Below are positions 18,016-26,299 of a DNA stretch of 64,000 nt, in pieces (position 1 is the stretch's first letter; each line of letters starts with the position of its first letter). Where the stretch lies: NCBI GenBank assembly GCA_021371855.1, contig JAJFVL010000037.1, positions 17,361-81,360 on the forward strand, written 5' to 3'. Position numbers and translations under genes: made by a program. The notes under the pieces were generated by a model. That model did no database searches, was not told the DNA's origin, and was given only the letters and a program-made list of their open reading frames with translations. Origin of the DNA: Bacteroidales bacterium. Lineage in GTDB: Bacteria > Bacteroidota > Bacteroidia > Bacteroidales > VadinHA17.

Positions 18016-18771
18016 TTACAGATCGTACTTTTCTTGTGCTTTTTTCCAGTTCTTTTTTAGAATTGGCTTATAAAAACAGGTTTCTCCATAAGAAGGCTCT
18101 CCAGAGAAGTGACAATAATTTTCCGGATATTTTATATCTCCATTTTTACTCCATTCTTTATATGCCTCACGGCTGAATGGCTTTTCAAGATTAAAAGGAA
18201 TTTCTGTTTCTGTACGGATGCAATAGCCAGTGTTTTTTGATCCCTTGAAATCTTTTGTCTCCTTATTCTCAATTTTCTTTTTAGTCAGCTCCTTTATTGA
18301 TTTTTCTTCTTTTTGTATTTCAACTTTTTGTACAGAAATTGTGCGATGTTCGCTACCTCTTTTTATTCTATCAACTTCATCAGCAACTTGCTTATATAAT
18401 TGTTCATCTGTTTCTTTAGATATATAAATACCCATCTCTACATTATTTTGTTGAGAAAACATATAGAGATTCATTGAAGTTACAATTGCTTCTTTTTCAT
18501 TAAAGTAACACTTTGCGTGAAGGTCTTTATGAAACATTAGCTTTATACCAAGCATGTTTTTAAGCCATTCACTATCCTCAGGATTAATATCTGTAACCTT
18601 ACCATAGATCAGAATAATATCAATAGAAAACTTGTGTCGGTCTTCAAGCGAAAGTTTAAGCTGATTATTCAATTGCAAATAAGGACTAATAAGATAAAGC
18701 TTGTCAGATGCGTTGTTAATTAACTTCTTAAGATAATAAGATACTCCTTGTGTGTCTAGAAATTCAGCCAT
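18016..18771 (-). CDS. PLD-type nuclease with Cys/His C-terminal domain
   Basis: Residues 1-150 form a phospholipase-D-fold nuclease with DLHAKCYFNEKEAIVTSMNL near residues 83-102, where His, Lys and the later Ser/Asn are the catalytic pattern. One such motif per chain implies a dimer makes the active site. A charged linker (about 150-190, rich in Lys and Glu) leads to a C-terminal segment with GYCIRTETEIPFN and ENYCHFSGE, whose Cys and His residues look like a small metal-binding domain seen at the end of other bacterial PLD proteins. It is the first gene of a two-gene unit with the HEPN-CBS protein. Nucleic acid is the likely substrate; a lipid substrate is unlikely because no signal or membrane segment is present. 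Confidence 0.82.
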   Translation of the reverse strand: MAEFLDTQGVSYYLKKLINNASDKLYLISPYLQLNNQLKLSLEDRHKFSIDIILIYGKVTDINPEDSEWLKNMLGIKLMFHKDLHAKCYFNEKEAIVTSMNLYMFSQQNNVEMGIYISKETDEQLYKQVADEVDRIKRGSEHRTISVQKVEIQKEEKSIKELTKKKIENKETKDFKGSKNTGYCIRTETEIPFNLEKPFSREAYKEWSKNGDIKYPENYCHFSGEPSYGETCFYKPILKKNWKKAQEKYDL

Positions 18772-18888
18772 GATTATTAAGATTTATTTTGTCCATCCAA
18801 AATAGTGTTATTATCTCTTTTAAAAAAGGATTAATAAGTGGGATTTAAATGCCCACCAATGTTATAATATTAATATTCATTCCGGAAA

Positions 18889-18907
18889 AGATTTATTAAA
18901 TTGCCTG
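18889..18907 (+). promoter_or_regulatory. Promoter-like motif shared with the gene at 31785
   Basis: AGATTTATTAAATTGCCTG lies 29 bases upstream of the start at 18936. The same 19 bases with one change (AGATTTGTTAAATTGCCTG, 31747-31765) lie 20 bases upstream of the DUF4855 lipoprotein gene. In the second copy the beginning forms a perfect TAnnTTTG box. A shared promoter or early leader element is inferred. Confidence 0.4.
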
Positions 18908-18935
18908 TGTCTCGCAACATAAATAAAATATCGCT

Positions 18936-19664
18936 ATGCTTACTCCGTCGGAAATGAAAGACCACCTCCACCGGCTTGCAAGAGAAGGTAATTTTATTGA
19001 AGGTATTTATAATTATTGCGACAGGTGGTGTGAACATTGCAGCTTCACCAGCCGTTGCCTCAACTTTAAATCTTCGAAAGATGCTCCTGATGCCGATTCT
19101 CCGGATCTGTTTGAATATCTCAGCAACGTCTTTGAGGCAACAATGCTCATGATAAATGAAAAGATGGAGGAGCTGGGTATTGATCCTGCTGAAATAGCAG
19201 CGATGGAAACCCCTGAAGAACCTGATCCCCGCGATCACCCTCTTCATAAAAAAGCTTATAACGCAGCTTTTGAAACACATAAATGGCTTGAAAAACACAA
19301 ACCGGCAGAAAGAATACATGATGTCTCAACATTGGTGCTATCAGAAAAAAATATGCATTTTGCACAGGCTGTTGAAGCCATCTACTGGTACAATTTTTTT
19401 GTCAGTGCCAAAATATACAGGGCTTTGATACCTGATGATATACACGATCGCGGAGAAATACAGACTGACCAGAATGGTTCGGCTAAAATAGCCCTGATAG
19501 CTCTCGACAGACTTATTGGTGCATGGTCTGTAGTAATGGAAAACATGAACGATCATGAAGATGAGATTCTTCCATTTCTGATAACCCTTGCAGAGATACG
19601 CAGGCAGGCAGAGATCACCTTTCCGCTGGCAAAGCAGTTTTTGCGTCCGGGTTTTGATGATTGA
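18936..19664 (+). CDS. Conserved hypothetical protein with N-terminal Cys cluster
   Basis: The product has 242 residues and no signal peptide. A compact Cys cluster (CDRWCEHCSFTSRC, Cys28, Cys32, Cys35 and Cys41) near the N-terminus looks like a small zinc or Fe-S binding element. The rest is predicted mostly helical, with long segments such as HFAQAVEAIYWYNFFVSAKI and a DRLIGAWSVVMENM helix. I recognise no enzyme family. It is transcribed divergently from the PLD/HEPN cassette. The Cys spacing resembles that of proteins that bind zinc near their N-terminus before a helical bundle. The function is unknown. Confidence 0.75.
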   Translation: MLTPSEMKDHLHRLAREGNFIEGIYNYCDRWCEHCSFTSRCLNFKSSKDAPDADSPDLFEYLSNVFEATMLMINEKMEELGIDPAEIAAMETPEEPDPRDHPLHKKAYNAAFETHKWLEKHKPAERIHDVSTLVLSEKNMHFAQAVEAIYWYNFFVSAKIYRALIPDDIHDRGEIQTDQNGSAKIALIALDRLIGAWSVVMENMNDHEDEILPFLITLAEIRRQAEITFPLAKQFLRPGFDD

Positions 19665-19762
19665 TATATGCAATGTAACGAATTGAAATAGCTTTTTGTC
19701 AACAGTATTAAAAGAGCAAAGTTCTAAAGAACCGGGAATATAGCAAGCGATCACTGATTGTT

Positions 19763-20704
19763 TCAACTATTTCTCGTGTTTAATCTCTCTGCCAGCTCCT
19801 CAATATCATCTTTCCGGGCAAGTGTTTTAATCCATTCTGCGGGGATGCAATCATAGCCATAAAGCAATCCTGCCAGCCCTCCCGTAACGGCTGCAGTGGT
19901 GTCGGTGTCATCACCAAGGTTGACAGCCCTGAGGACTGCATCACTATAGCTGTCAGTCGTCATCAGGCACCATATAACCGCCTCGAGGGTATGTAAAACA
20001 TAACCTGTTGAGGAGATGCTATCCTCCGGCAGATCAAATATGTTGCCCTTAAGCAGCCGGTCGAAAAATGCTGTTTCTGCCGGGTTTACAGAAAAAGCCA
20101 GGAGATAATCTGTCACCTCAGTCTGAAGGTTGCTGTATATCTGATATTTATCCTTTGAAGTGAGCAGCTGCCGGGCAAATTCAAGGTAGTAAAAGCATGC
20201 AACCACCGACCTGATATGACCATGGGTGATGGAAGAGACCTGTCGTGTTATTTCAAACCTTTCGACTGCTGGTTTTTGTGCAATGTAAAAGACGAGAGGG
20301 CTTATCCTCATCAATGATCCATTACCATTTGACGATTCATCAATGCCTCCGGCAAGATCGGGCCTTTCCCCTCTGTAAAGCTTCAATATGGCAACAGTGG
20401 TTGCCATTCCGGCATCAAAGACAATGCCTGTTGCTGTCCAGTAATTATTGAAAAACCATTTTATAAAATTCTGCCCGATGATGTTTAAGTCAAAGTTTTG
20501 GGTTAACGCCTCGGCAAGGCAGAATGTCATGGAGCTGTCGTCTGACCAGGTTCCGGGTGGCTGGTTGTGCGATCCGTAGCCAATCATACCGGTGACAGGA
20601 TTGTCTTTAAGGTACTGTCGGCTCTTAAACTCAACAGGCACACCAAGGGCATCGCCAACGGCAACACCGAAGAGCAGGGATTTATATAGTTCTTTTCTTG
20701 TCAT
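19763..20704 (-). CDS. ADP-ribosylglycohydrolase family protein (DraG-like)
   Basis: The 313-residue protein has the family's metal-binding and active-site segments in order: GVAVGDALGVPVEF at 13-26, WSDDSSMTFCLAEAL at 53-67, NGNGSLMRISPL near 125-136 and GDDTDTTAAVTGGLAGLLYG near 263-282. These supply the Asp/Thr/Ser ligands of the two-magnesium site. Such enzymes remove ADP-ribose from Arg (DraG) or from other targets and can reverse toxin or stress-linked ADP-ribosylation. It has no partner ADP-ribosyltransferase beside it, so its target is unknown. It is convergent with the Cys-cluster gene, with about 100 bases between the stops. Confidence 0.92.
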   Translation of the reverse strand: MTRKELYKSLLFGVAVGDALGVPVEFKSRQYLKDNPVTGMIGYGSHNQPPGTWSDDSSMTFCLAEALTQNFDLNIIGQNFIKWFFNNYWTATGIVFDAGMATTVAILKLYRGERPDLAGGIDESSNGNGSLMRISPLVFYIAQKPAVERFEITRQVSSITHGHIRSVVACFYYLEFARQLLTSKDKYQIYSNLQTEVTDYLLAFSVNPAETAFFDRLLKGNIFDLPEDSISSTGYVLHTLEAVIWCLMTTDSYSDAVLRAVNLGDDTDTTAAVTGGLAGLLYGYDCIPAEWIKTLARKDDIEELAERLNTRNS

Positions 20705-20970
20705 TTATTTCAGACAGGTTGAGTGCGATTACAAATATAATGAAGACAAAAGACAAAAGTAAAAAGATAAAAGTTTCAGAGACTGCAAGACCTTTTGAGC
20801 CATGAGAGTTGAGCATTGAGCATTGAGCTTTGTCATATCTGCCATATAACTTTTCTGGCAAGGCTAATTCATTTTATAATGCCGGATTTTATTGCATGAG
20901 AAGGTCTTTTCCAGGTCTTTATATTTTCAGGATTTTTATAAATTGCAATTATTCGTTGCATTTCTGAATC

Positions 20971-21540
20971 ATGTGTGGATTGTTCAGGAATAAATATCGT
21001 ATAGGACCAGATCGATACAGGGGATATGATTATTCGTCTCCGGGGGCATATTTTGTTACTATCTGTACAAAAAACAAAAACCACTATTTCGGAGAAATTG
21101 AAAATGGGAAAATGATCCTTTCGGAAATCGGGGCGATTGCAAAACAAATGCTGATCGGGATCCCGGTGCATTTCGCATTTGTCAGTCTGGATGAATTTGT
21201 GATAATGCCCGATCATATTCATGCAATAATCGTTATTAATGAAATTCAAAAAAATCAAAATGATTATTTCATTGGGTCATCCTCCTTCGATAATGGTTTG
21301 TTGACGGGGACTCCCGGGGAAATAAAAAATTTGCATATGTCATCAATATCCCCATCATCCGGATCGTTGCCAATAATTGTCCGATCATTCAAATCGGCTG
21401 TCACAAAAACCATCCATATAACTAAACCGGATTTTGAATGGCAGAAATCATACTATGACCACATAATCCGAACTTCTATTGAACTGTCAAAAATCAGGAA
21501 TTATATCAGAGATAACCCAATTAAATGGAATAAAACCTGA
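20971..21540 (+). CDS. RAYT-type transposase (Y1, REP-associated), copy 1
   Basis: This 189-residue protein is a single-tyrosine HUH transposase of the REP-associated (RAYT/IS200-like) kind. It opens with RYRGYDYSSPGAYFVTICTK, has the histidine-hydrophobe-histidine motif in MPDHIHAIIV near residues 80-89, and the catalytic tyrosine in SYYDHIIR near 158-165. These enzymes nick and join single-stranded DNA at hairpin REP sequences and are usually single-copy domesticated elements. A related second copy lies 1.1 kb downstream in the same orientation, and the sequences before their start codons are also similar. I see no IS terminal repeats around this copy. Confidence 0.92.
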   Translation: MCGLFRNKYRIGPDRYRGYDYSSPGAYFVTICTKNKNHYFGEIENGKMILSEIGAIAKQMLIGIPVHFAFVSLDEFVIMPDHIHAIIVINEIQKNQNDYFIGSSSFDNGLLTGTPGEIKNLHMSSISPSSGSLPIIVRSFKSAVTKTIHITKPDFEWQKSYYDHIIRTSIELSKIRNYIRDNPIKWNKT

Positions 21541-21592
21541 AATATTGAGTTTGGCTGATTTGTTGAACCGATTTGTTGCTGGTTTTCTGCTA

Positions 21593-21898
21593 TCAGCTGT
21601 TACTCACCAGCGCAAGGATAAAGCTTGTATTCTCCTTTGCCTTTATCCAGTGAACGGCATTCTCGGTCATGTAAATGAATGTTCCGGGCAGCATCCTGAT
21701 CTCTTTCCCCTCAAGATTGAAGATGCCATCCCCCTCAACAACATATACAAACCCCTGTTTGCGCGAGGTGTGCTCGGAGATCTCTGTCCCTTTTGCCATG
21801 CAAAACAATGTGACATCCAGCTTTTCCGTCTTTTCAACGGTTTTGCTCATTATGCCTTCGTCTGAATAAGCAATAAGATCATTGATTATTTTATCCAT
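21593..21898 (-). CDS. Small cupin-domain protein
   Basis: The 101-residue protein is a single cupin barrel: ISEHTSRKQGFVYVVEGDG is a relaxed cupin motif 1, and EIRMLPGTFIYMTENAVHWI is motif 2 with the closing His. The metal-binding set is partly preserved, with His in motif 1 and His in motif 2, but the motif 1 Glu and second His are not clear. Small stand-alone cupins like this often bind a metal or small molecule in stress or quality-control roles; the ligand cannot be read here. The gene lies between two RAYT transposase genes and on the opposite strand, which may mean it was carried or trapped by them. Confidence 0.85.
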   Translation of the reverse strand: MDKIINDLIAYSDEGIMSKTVEKTEKLDVTLFCMAKGTEISEHTSRKQGFVYVVEGDGIFNLEGKEIRMLPGTFIYMTENAVHWIKAKENTSFILALVSNS

Positions 21899-22075
21899 GG
21901 TATTGTGTTTATGATTTTCTTATAACCTAAAAATACAAACAATCCACACCTGTATAAGGTTTAATTTACGATTGGTCCTGATAGCAAAATTATGGCTTTA
22001 TCCATAAAATAAAATAGTATGTCATTCTTTTTCAGGATTTTCTTAAATTGCAATTGCTTGCTGTATTTTTAGATT

Positions 22076-22696
22076 ATGTGTGCCCTTTTCAAAAATAAAT
22101 ACCATATTGGTTCAATCAGATGCCGTGGATATGATTATTCATCGGCAGGGAGGTATTTTGTTACCATTTGTACAAAAAACAAAATACCTTTTTTTGGAAA
22201 CATTATAAATGGGACAATAGTCCTTTCGGCAATAGGGAAAATTGCAAATGATGAATGGTTGAAAACACCGGAAATCAGAAAGGATATGAATATAATCCTG
22301 GATGAATTTGTTGTAATGCCGGATCATTTTCATGCGATAATTATCATCGGTGAAAACCGGTATAACCAATGTAAACGAAATTACAATGATGCACAATGTA
22401 GAGACGCGATGCATCGCGTCTCTACCGCATCCGCATCCGCATCCGCATCCGCATCCGCGTCCGCATCCACCCCCACATCCGCATCCGTCAATAAAAATTC
22501 ATTTGTCCCGCAATCCAAAAACCTGGCATCAATTATCCGTGGGTTTAAATCGGCGGTAACCATCCGTGCCCGAATTATGGATCCTGGTTTTGCATGGCAA
22601 TCAAAATATTATGACCACATCATCCGCACCCAGATTGAATTGATCCGAATAAGGAATTATATCATCAACAATCCATCTAAATGGGGTAAAATATAA
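22076..22696 (+). CDS. RAYT-type transposase, copy 2, with repeat insertions
   Basis: This paralogue of the transposase at 20971 keeps RCRGYDYSSAGRYFVTICTK, the HUH motif in MPDHFHAIIIIG near residues 80-91 and the catalytic tyrosine in KYYDHIIR near 176-183. The middle of the protein (about residues 108-138) differs from copy 1: it holds a 28-bp DNA palindrome and ten tandem 6-bp units that encode a Ser-Ala run. Both stay in frame, so the protein is still open from start to stop. The insert lies in a linker between the two halves of the catalytic core, where it may be tolerated. Whether it is active is unknown. Confidence 0.9.
   Translation: MCALFKNKYHIGSIRCRGYDYSSAGRYFVTICTKNKIPFFGNIINGTIVLSAIGKIANDEWLKTPEIRKDMNIILDEFVVMPDHFHAIIIIGENRYNQCKRNYNDAQCRDAMHRVSTASASASASASASASTPTSASVNKNSFVPQSKNLASIIRGFKSAVTIRARIMDPGFAWQSKYYDHIIRTQIELIRIRNYIINNPSKWGKI
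22398..22425. repeat. 28-bp perfect palindrome inside the RAYT gene
   Basis: The 28 bases are identical to their own reverse complement, with 14-base arms (GTAGAGACGCGATG and its complement). This resembles the short palindromic repeats that are scattered in Bacteroidota and cyanobacterial genomes. A REP-like unit lodged in a REP-associated transposase suggests the enzyme or a relative placed it there. Confidence 0.9.
22427..22486. repeat. Ten-unit GCATCC tandem repeat
   Basis: Seven exact GCATCC units and three variants (GCGTCC, ACCCCC, ACATCC) form 60 bases immediately after the palindrome. A six-base unit keeps the frame and encodes alternating Ser and Ala with a short Thr-Pro-Thr break. 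It is a microsatellite that could vary in length among strains without breaking the gene. Confidence 0.9.
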
Positions 22697-22803
22697 GATC
22701 AATGCATGTACCGATTTTACAATATACACGGATAATTTTACCAGATTATGATGTTAACGGGTGAATACAAATTAATATCTTCATATAGGAAAAATCAAAG
22801 ATC

Positions 22804-23550
22804 ATGAAAAAAGAATTGAAAGAACAGTTCATAATACTGTGGGAGAAATACTTCGGAGATGCCGGGCTGCCGATAACATTTTATTACATAGAGGGTGATG
22901 GCGGTGCTGAGCGCGCAGAGACACCCAAAGGACAAAGCTGCATCATTTGTGAGCTGGCAAAGGTCATAAACAATGGTGAATCGGTTTACTATAATAAAGG
23001 GAACCTGGCTTGCGGAGGTGCGCGAAGATACCTTGGCTATGATCAGAAGATGCGCCCCGGTTTTGAATATTTCCTGTCGTGCGGTAATGCCATAATGGAA
23101 GGAGAGAGGTATATCAGGACCCCTGAAATGGTAAACGAATTGATGGCGAAATTGAAGCCGCTTCACAGCGAAGGGAAAAACATCGTATTCAAACGCTGGG
23201 ACAAGCTTGAGGAGAGTGATAATCCCGAGGTTGTCATCTTTTTTGCCAGCCCGGATGTGCTGTCCGGGCTGTTCACCCTGGCGAATTTCGATCAGACGGA
23301 ACCTAACGGGACTATCGCACCCTTCGGGTCAGGCTGCAGCTCAATAGTTTATCATCCGTTACTTGAGGGCATGTCGGAACGGCAGAGGGCTGTCATCGGC
23401 ATGTTCGACCCCTCAGCACGTAAATGTGTCCCGGAGAACATTCTGACCTTCGCAGTACCCAAGAAGAGGTTTGAAAAGATGATCGGGTATATGGAGGAGA
23501 GCTTCCTTATAACAAAATCGTGGAGTATAATAAGGAAGAGGATGAGGTAA
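22804..23550 (+). CDS. DUF169 family protein
   Basis: The 248-residue protein starts with KEQFIILWEKYFGDAGLPIT, followed by SCIICELAKVINNGESVYY and GNLACGGARRYLGYD, the conserved Cys and Gly-rich segments of the DUF169 family. The later FGSGCSSIVYHPLLEG is also typical. Members are widespread in anaerobic bacteria and archaea and have no fixed function; conserved cysteines hint at metal or redox chemistry. There is no signal peptide. It sits alone between the second RAYT gene and the PIF1-like helicase gene, both in the same direction. Confidence 0.85.
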   Translation: MKKELKEQFIILWEKYFGDAGLPITFYYIEGDGGAERAETPKGQSCIICELAKVINNGESVYYNKGNLACGGARRYLGYDQKMRPGFEYFLSCGNAIMEGERYIRTPEMVNELMAKLKPLHSEGKNIVFKRWDKLEESDNPEVVIFFASPDVLSGLFTLANFDQTEPNGTIAPFGSGCSSIVYHPLLEGMSERQRAVIGMFDPSARKCVPENILTFAVPKKRFEKMIGYMEESFLITKSWSIIRKRMR

Positions 23551-23677
23551 CAATAAAGATATGGATTTTCCAAAGCCTCTGCTATGATTGCATAGAGTTA
23601 TTTAATCCCATGAGAATAACCTCAGACTGAACTCTTTTTTATATTTTTATTGATTAATAAAATGTGTGGAACATAGT

Positions 23678-26194
23678 ATGGAAACTGTCGCGAATCAGGA
23701 ACTGCAGTTAGCTTTTGATTTTGTTCAATTTACAAACCGTAACATTTTTCTAACGGGAAAAGCAGGTACGGGCAAGACTACCTTCCTGCACGACCTGAAA
23801 AAATCATCTCCAAAGCGAATGATTGTTGTTGCCCCGACCGGAGTGGCAGCAATAAACGCCAGAGGGGTCACCATACATTCATTTTTTCAATTGCCTTTTC
23901 ATCCATATGCTCCAACATTCTACCTGAAAGAAAACAATCCTGATAATCAGCATGAGCAAAAAGATCCCCCCGGCTATAAAATGAGCCGCGAAAAGATCAA
24001 TATAATCAAAAGTCTTGACCTGCTTGTCATTGATGAGATAAGCATGGTCAGGGCAGATACACTCGATGCCGTTGACTCTGCACTGAGGAGATACAAAAAC
24101 CGTTATCTCCCGTTTGGTGGTGTTCAGCTGCTGATGATTGGTGATCTCCAGCAGCTTGCTCCTGTTGTAAAAGATGAAGACCGCGAAATACTTGACAAAT
24201 ATTACGACTCTCCCTTCTTCTTCGGAAGCCGGGCTCTCTGCAGTACCGATTATGTGACCATCGAGCTGAACCACATCTACAGGCAAAACGACCAGGTCTT
24301 TATCGACCTGCTTAATAAAGTCCGTGATAATCATGTGGACTCAGATGTTCTAAGTGAACTTAACAAACGATATATTCCTGATTTTGATCCTGATTCTGAC
24401 GGCGGATACATAACCCTTACCACCCATAATAATCAGGCCCAGATGCTTAATGATTCAAAACTTGAGAAGCTTCCCGGCCTCCCTCATTCCTTTGAAGCAA
24501 TTATAAAAGATGAATTCCCGGAGTATTCTTACCCTACAGCAAGCGAGCTGATTCTGAAGAAAGGCGCCCAGGTTATGTTTGTCAAGAATGACCTTTCGCG
24601 CGATAAGCTTTTCTTTAACGGTAAGATAGGAAAGATAACAGCTTTTGAGGACAATATCATTGTTGTCAAATGTCCTGACGATGATTTTCACATCAGAGTT
24701 GACAAGGAAGAATGGCAGAATATGAAATTCTCTCTCGACGAAGAGACCAAAGAAATTCAGGAGACAGTAATAGGAACATTTACTCAATACCCACTCAAGT
24801 TAGCCTGGGCAATAACAATTCATAAGAGTCAGGGACTCACGTTCGACAGGGCTGTCATTAATGCACGATCGGCGTTTGCCCACGGACAGGTATATGTAGC
24901 GCTCAGCCGGTGCCGCACTCTGACCGGTTTGGTACTTAGCACCAGGATCGATCAGCGAAGCATACCTGATGATCATATTATTTCAGACTTTGTCAGCAAA
25001 GCAAAAGAAAACCAGCCCGACCGGCAACAACTTGCTGAATCGGTAAAAGCTTACCAGCAGATTTTGCTCAAAGAGCTTTTCGACTTCAACCAACTTGCAC
25101 GTAACATAAACTATTGCATTAAGGTAATCAATGAGCATCATGAAAGCATACTGGGAAAACCTGAAGAGATACTCGGTAAAGCTTCAGACTGCATCAAAAC
25201 AGACCTTATTGAAGTATCTGAAAAATTCAGGCCTCAATTAAATGGACTCTTAAACAAGGAAATTGATGCTGAATCAAATGATCTTCTGCAGGAACGGGTA
25301 ATAAAAGCAAGTGAATTCTTTTCCGCTAAACTTGAAGATGTCCTGAAAGAAATTCTGGGCGGTTTATCAGTGGAAACAGATAATAAAGCAATTCGCAAAT
25401 CTGTTTCTGAGGCTTTGGGACGAATAAGAAAAGAGGGTGCCACAAAATTAGCCTGCCTCAATGCTGTAAAATCAGGATTTACAGTCAGTAAATATCTTGA
25501 GGCAAAAGCTAAGGCATCTATTGAACTGCCTGTAGTCAGATCTCACGATGCTAAGGTGGTAAGTGGGAATACAGGGACCATTCAGCACCCAGGTCTTTTC
25601 AAACTGCTTAAAGAATGGCGCAACAGCAAGGCTGGAGAAATGGGACTCCCGCATTACATGATACTACCACAAAAGACAATGGTTACGCTGTCCAATTTTA
25701 CCCCGCAGTCGTTGCCTGCTCTTAAACAGGTAAAGGGAATGGGAAATAAAAAAACTGAGAATTTTGGAGAAGAGCTTTTAAACATTATTATTTCGTATTG
25801 CAAAGGAGAAAACATTGAACCTCCTGCTGAGCCCCTTCCCGAAAAAAAGGTTCAAAAAAGGGTTAAAGAAAATACTAAAAAAATAAGTTACGATCTTTTT
25901 AAGGAAGGTAAAACAATTTCACAAATCGCAGAAGAGAGAAATCTAAATATAATTACTATTGAAAGTCATCTGGCATATTATGTAGGTACTGGTGATATAT
26001 CGATCAGCGAATTTGTGTCACCAGAAACAACAAAACTGATCACGAATAATTTTGAAGGAACCGATGATTTTAAAATGGGCCCTGTAAAAGCGACTTTGGG
26101 AGAAAAAGTGTCATGGAGCGATATTAAATTTGTAATAAACCATCTGAATTATCTCAGAAAATCTAAAAATAATATCCAGAAAATAATTTCGTAA
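23678..26194 (+). CDS. PIF1-like helicase with HRDC and C-terminal HTH
   Basis: An in-frame GTG at 23666 exists, but the ATG at 23678 is preferred. The first 450 residues are an SF1B helicase: Walker A GKAGTGKTTFL near 25-35, Walker B LLVIDEISMV near 114-123, MIGDLQQLAPV, and the motif near QVYVALSRCRTLTGL, as in PIF1 and RecD-like proteins. Residues about 635-707 form an HRDC domain (LPHYMILPQKTM and later LKQVKGMGNKK), an accessory nucleic-acid binder of RecQ and RNase D. Residues about 735-790 form a helix-turn-helix of the RQC-like type (DLFKEGKTISQIAEERN). The 838-residue length is typical of this Bacteroidota group. The role in DNA repair or replication-fork restart is inferred from domains. 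Confidence 0.93.
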   Translation: METVANQELQLAFDFVQFTNRNIFLTGKAGTGKTTFLHDLKKSSPKRMIVVAPTGVAAINARGVTIHSFFQLPFHPYAPTFYLKENNPDNQHEQKDPPGYKMSREKINIIKSLDLLVIDEISMVRADTLDAVDSALRRYKNRYLPFGGVQLLMIGDLQQLAPVVKDEDREILDKYYDSPFFFGSRALCSTDYVTIELNHIYRQNDQVFIDLLNKVRDNHVDSDVLSELNKRYIPDFDPDSDGGYITLTTHNNQAQMLNDSKLEKLPGLPHSFEAIIKDEFPEYSYPTASELILKKGAQVMFVKNDLSRDKLFFNGKIGKITAFEDNIIVVKCPDDDFHIRVDKEEWQNMKFSLDEETKEIQETVIGTFTQYPLKLAWAITIHKSQGLTFDRAVINARSAFAHGQVYVALSRCRTLTGLVLSTRIDQRSIPDDHIISDFVSKAKENQPDRQQLAESVKAYQQILLKELFDFNQLARNINYCIKVINEHHESILGKPEEILGKASDCIKTDLIEVSEKFRPQLNGLLNKEIDAESNDLLQERVIKASEFFSAKLEDVLKEILGGLSVETDNKAIRKSVSEALGRIRKEGATKLACLNAVKSGFTVSKYLEAKAKASIELPVVRSHDAKVVSGNTGTIQHPGLFKLLKEWRNSKAGEMGLPHYMILPQKTMVTLSNFTPQSLPALKQVKGMGNKKTENFGEELLNIIISYCKGENIEPPAEPLPEKKVQKRVKENTKKISYDLFKEGKTISQIAEERNLNIITIESHLAYYVGTGDISISEFVSPETTKLITNNFEGTDDFKMGPVKATLGEKVSWSDIKFVINHLNYLRKSKNNIQKIIS

Positions 26195-26245
26195 AAACAT
26201 TTAATCCGGTGAAATAATAATTTATATTTTTAACTTTCAATTTTT

Positions 26246-26278
26246 AGTTGCGTACATCAACTATTTATTTTATCTTTG
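26246..26278 (+). promoter_or_regulatory. marR promoter with candidate operator
   Basis: TATCTTTG at 26271-26278 is a perfect Bacteroidota -7 box, and TTG at 26248-26250 is 20 bases upstream in the -33 position. AGTTGCGTACATCAACT at 26246-26262 covers the -33 element and has AGTTG/CAACT inverted ends, as expected for an operator that the MarR protein binds to repress itself. The leader is about 20 bases. Confidence 0.6.
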
Positions 26279-26299
26279 CAAATTATTTAATATAATAAG

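Noticed and set aside
22427..22486. CRISPR-like array
   Set aside because: The regular units are 6 bp without spacers and lie inside a coding frame; this is a microsatellite.
22381..22563. Minus-strand open frame with an Asp-Ala repeat
   Set aside because: It is the antisense reading of the Ser-Ala repeat region of the RAYT gene.
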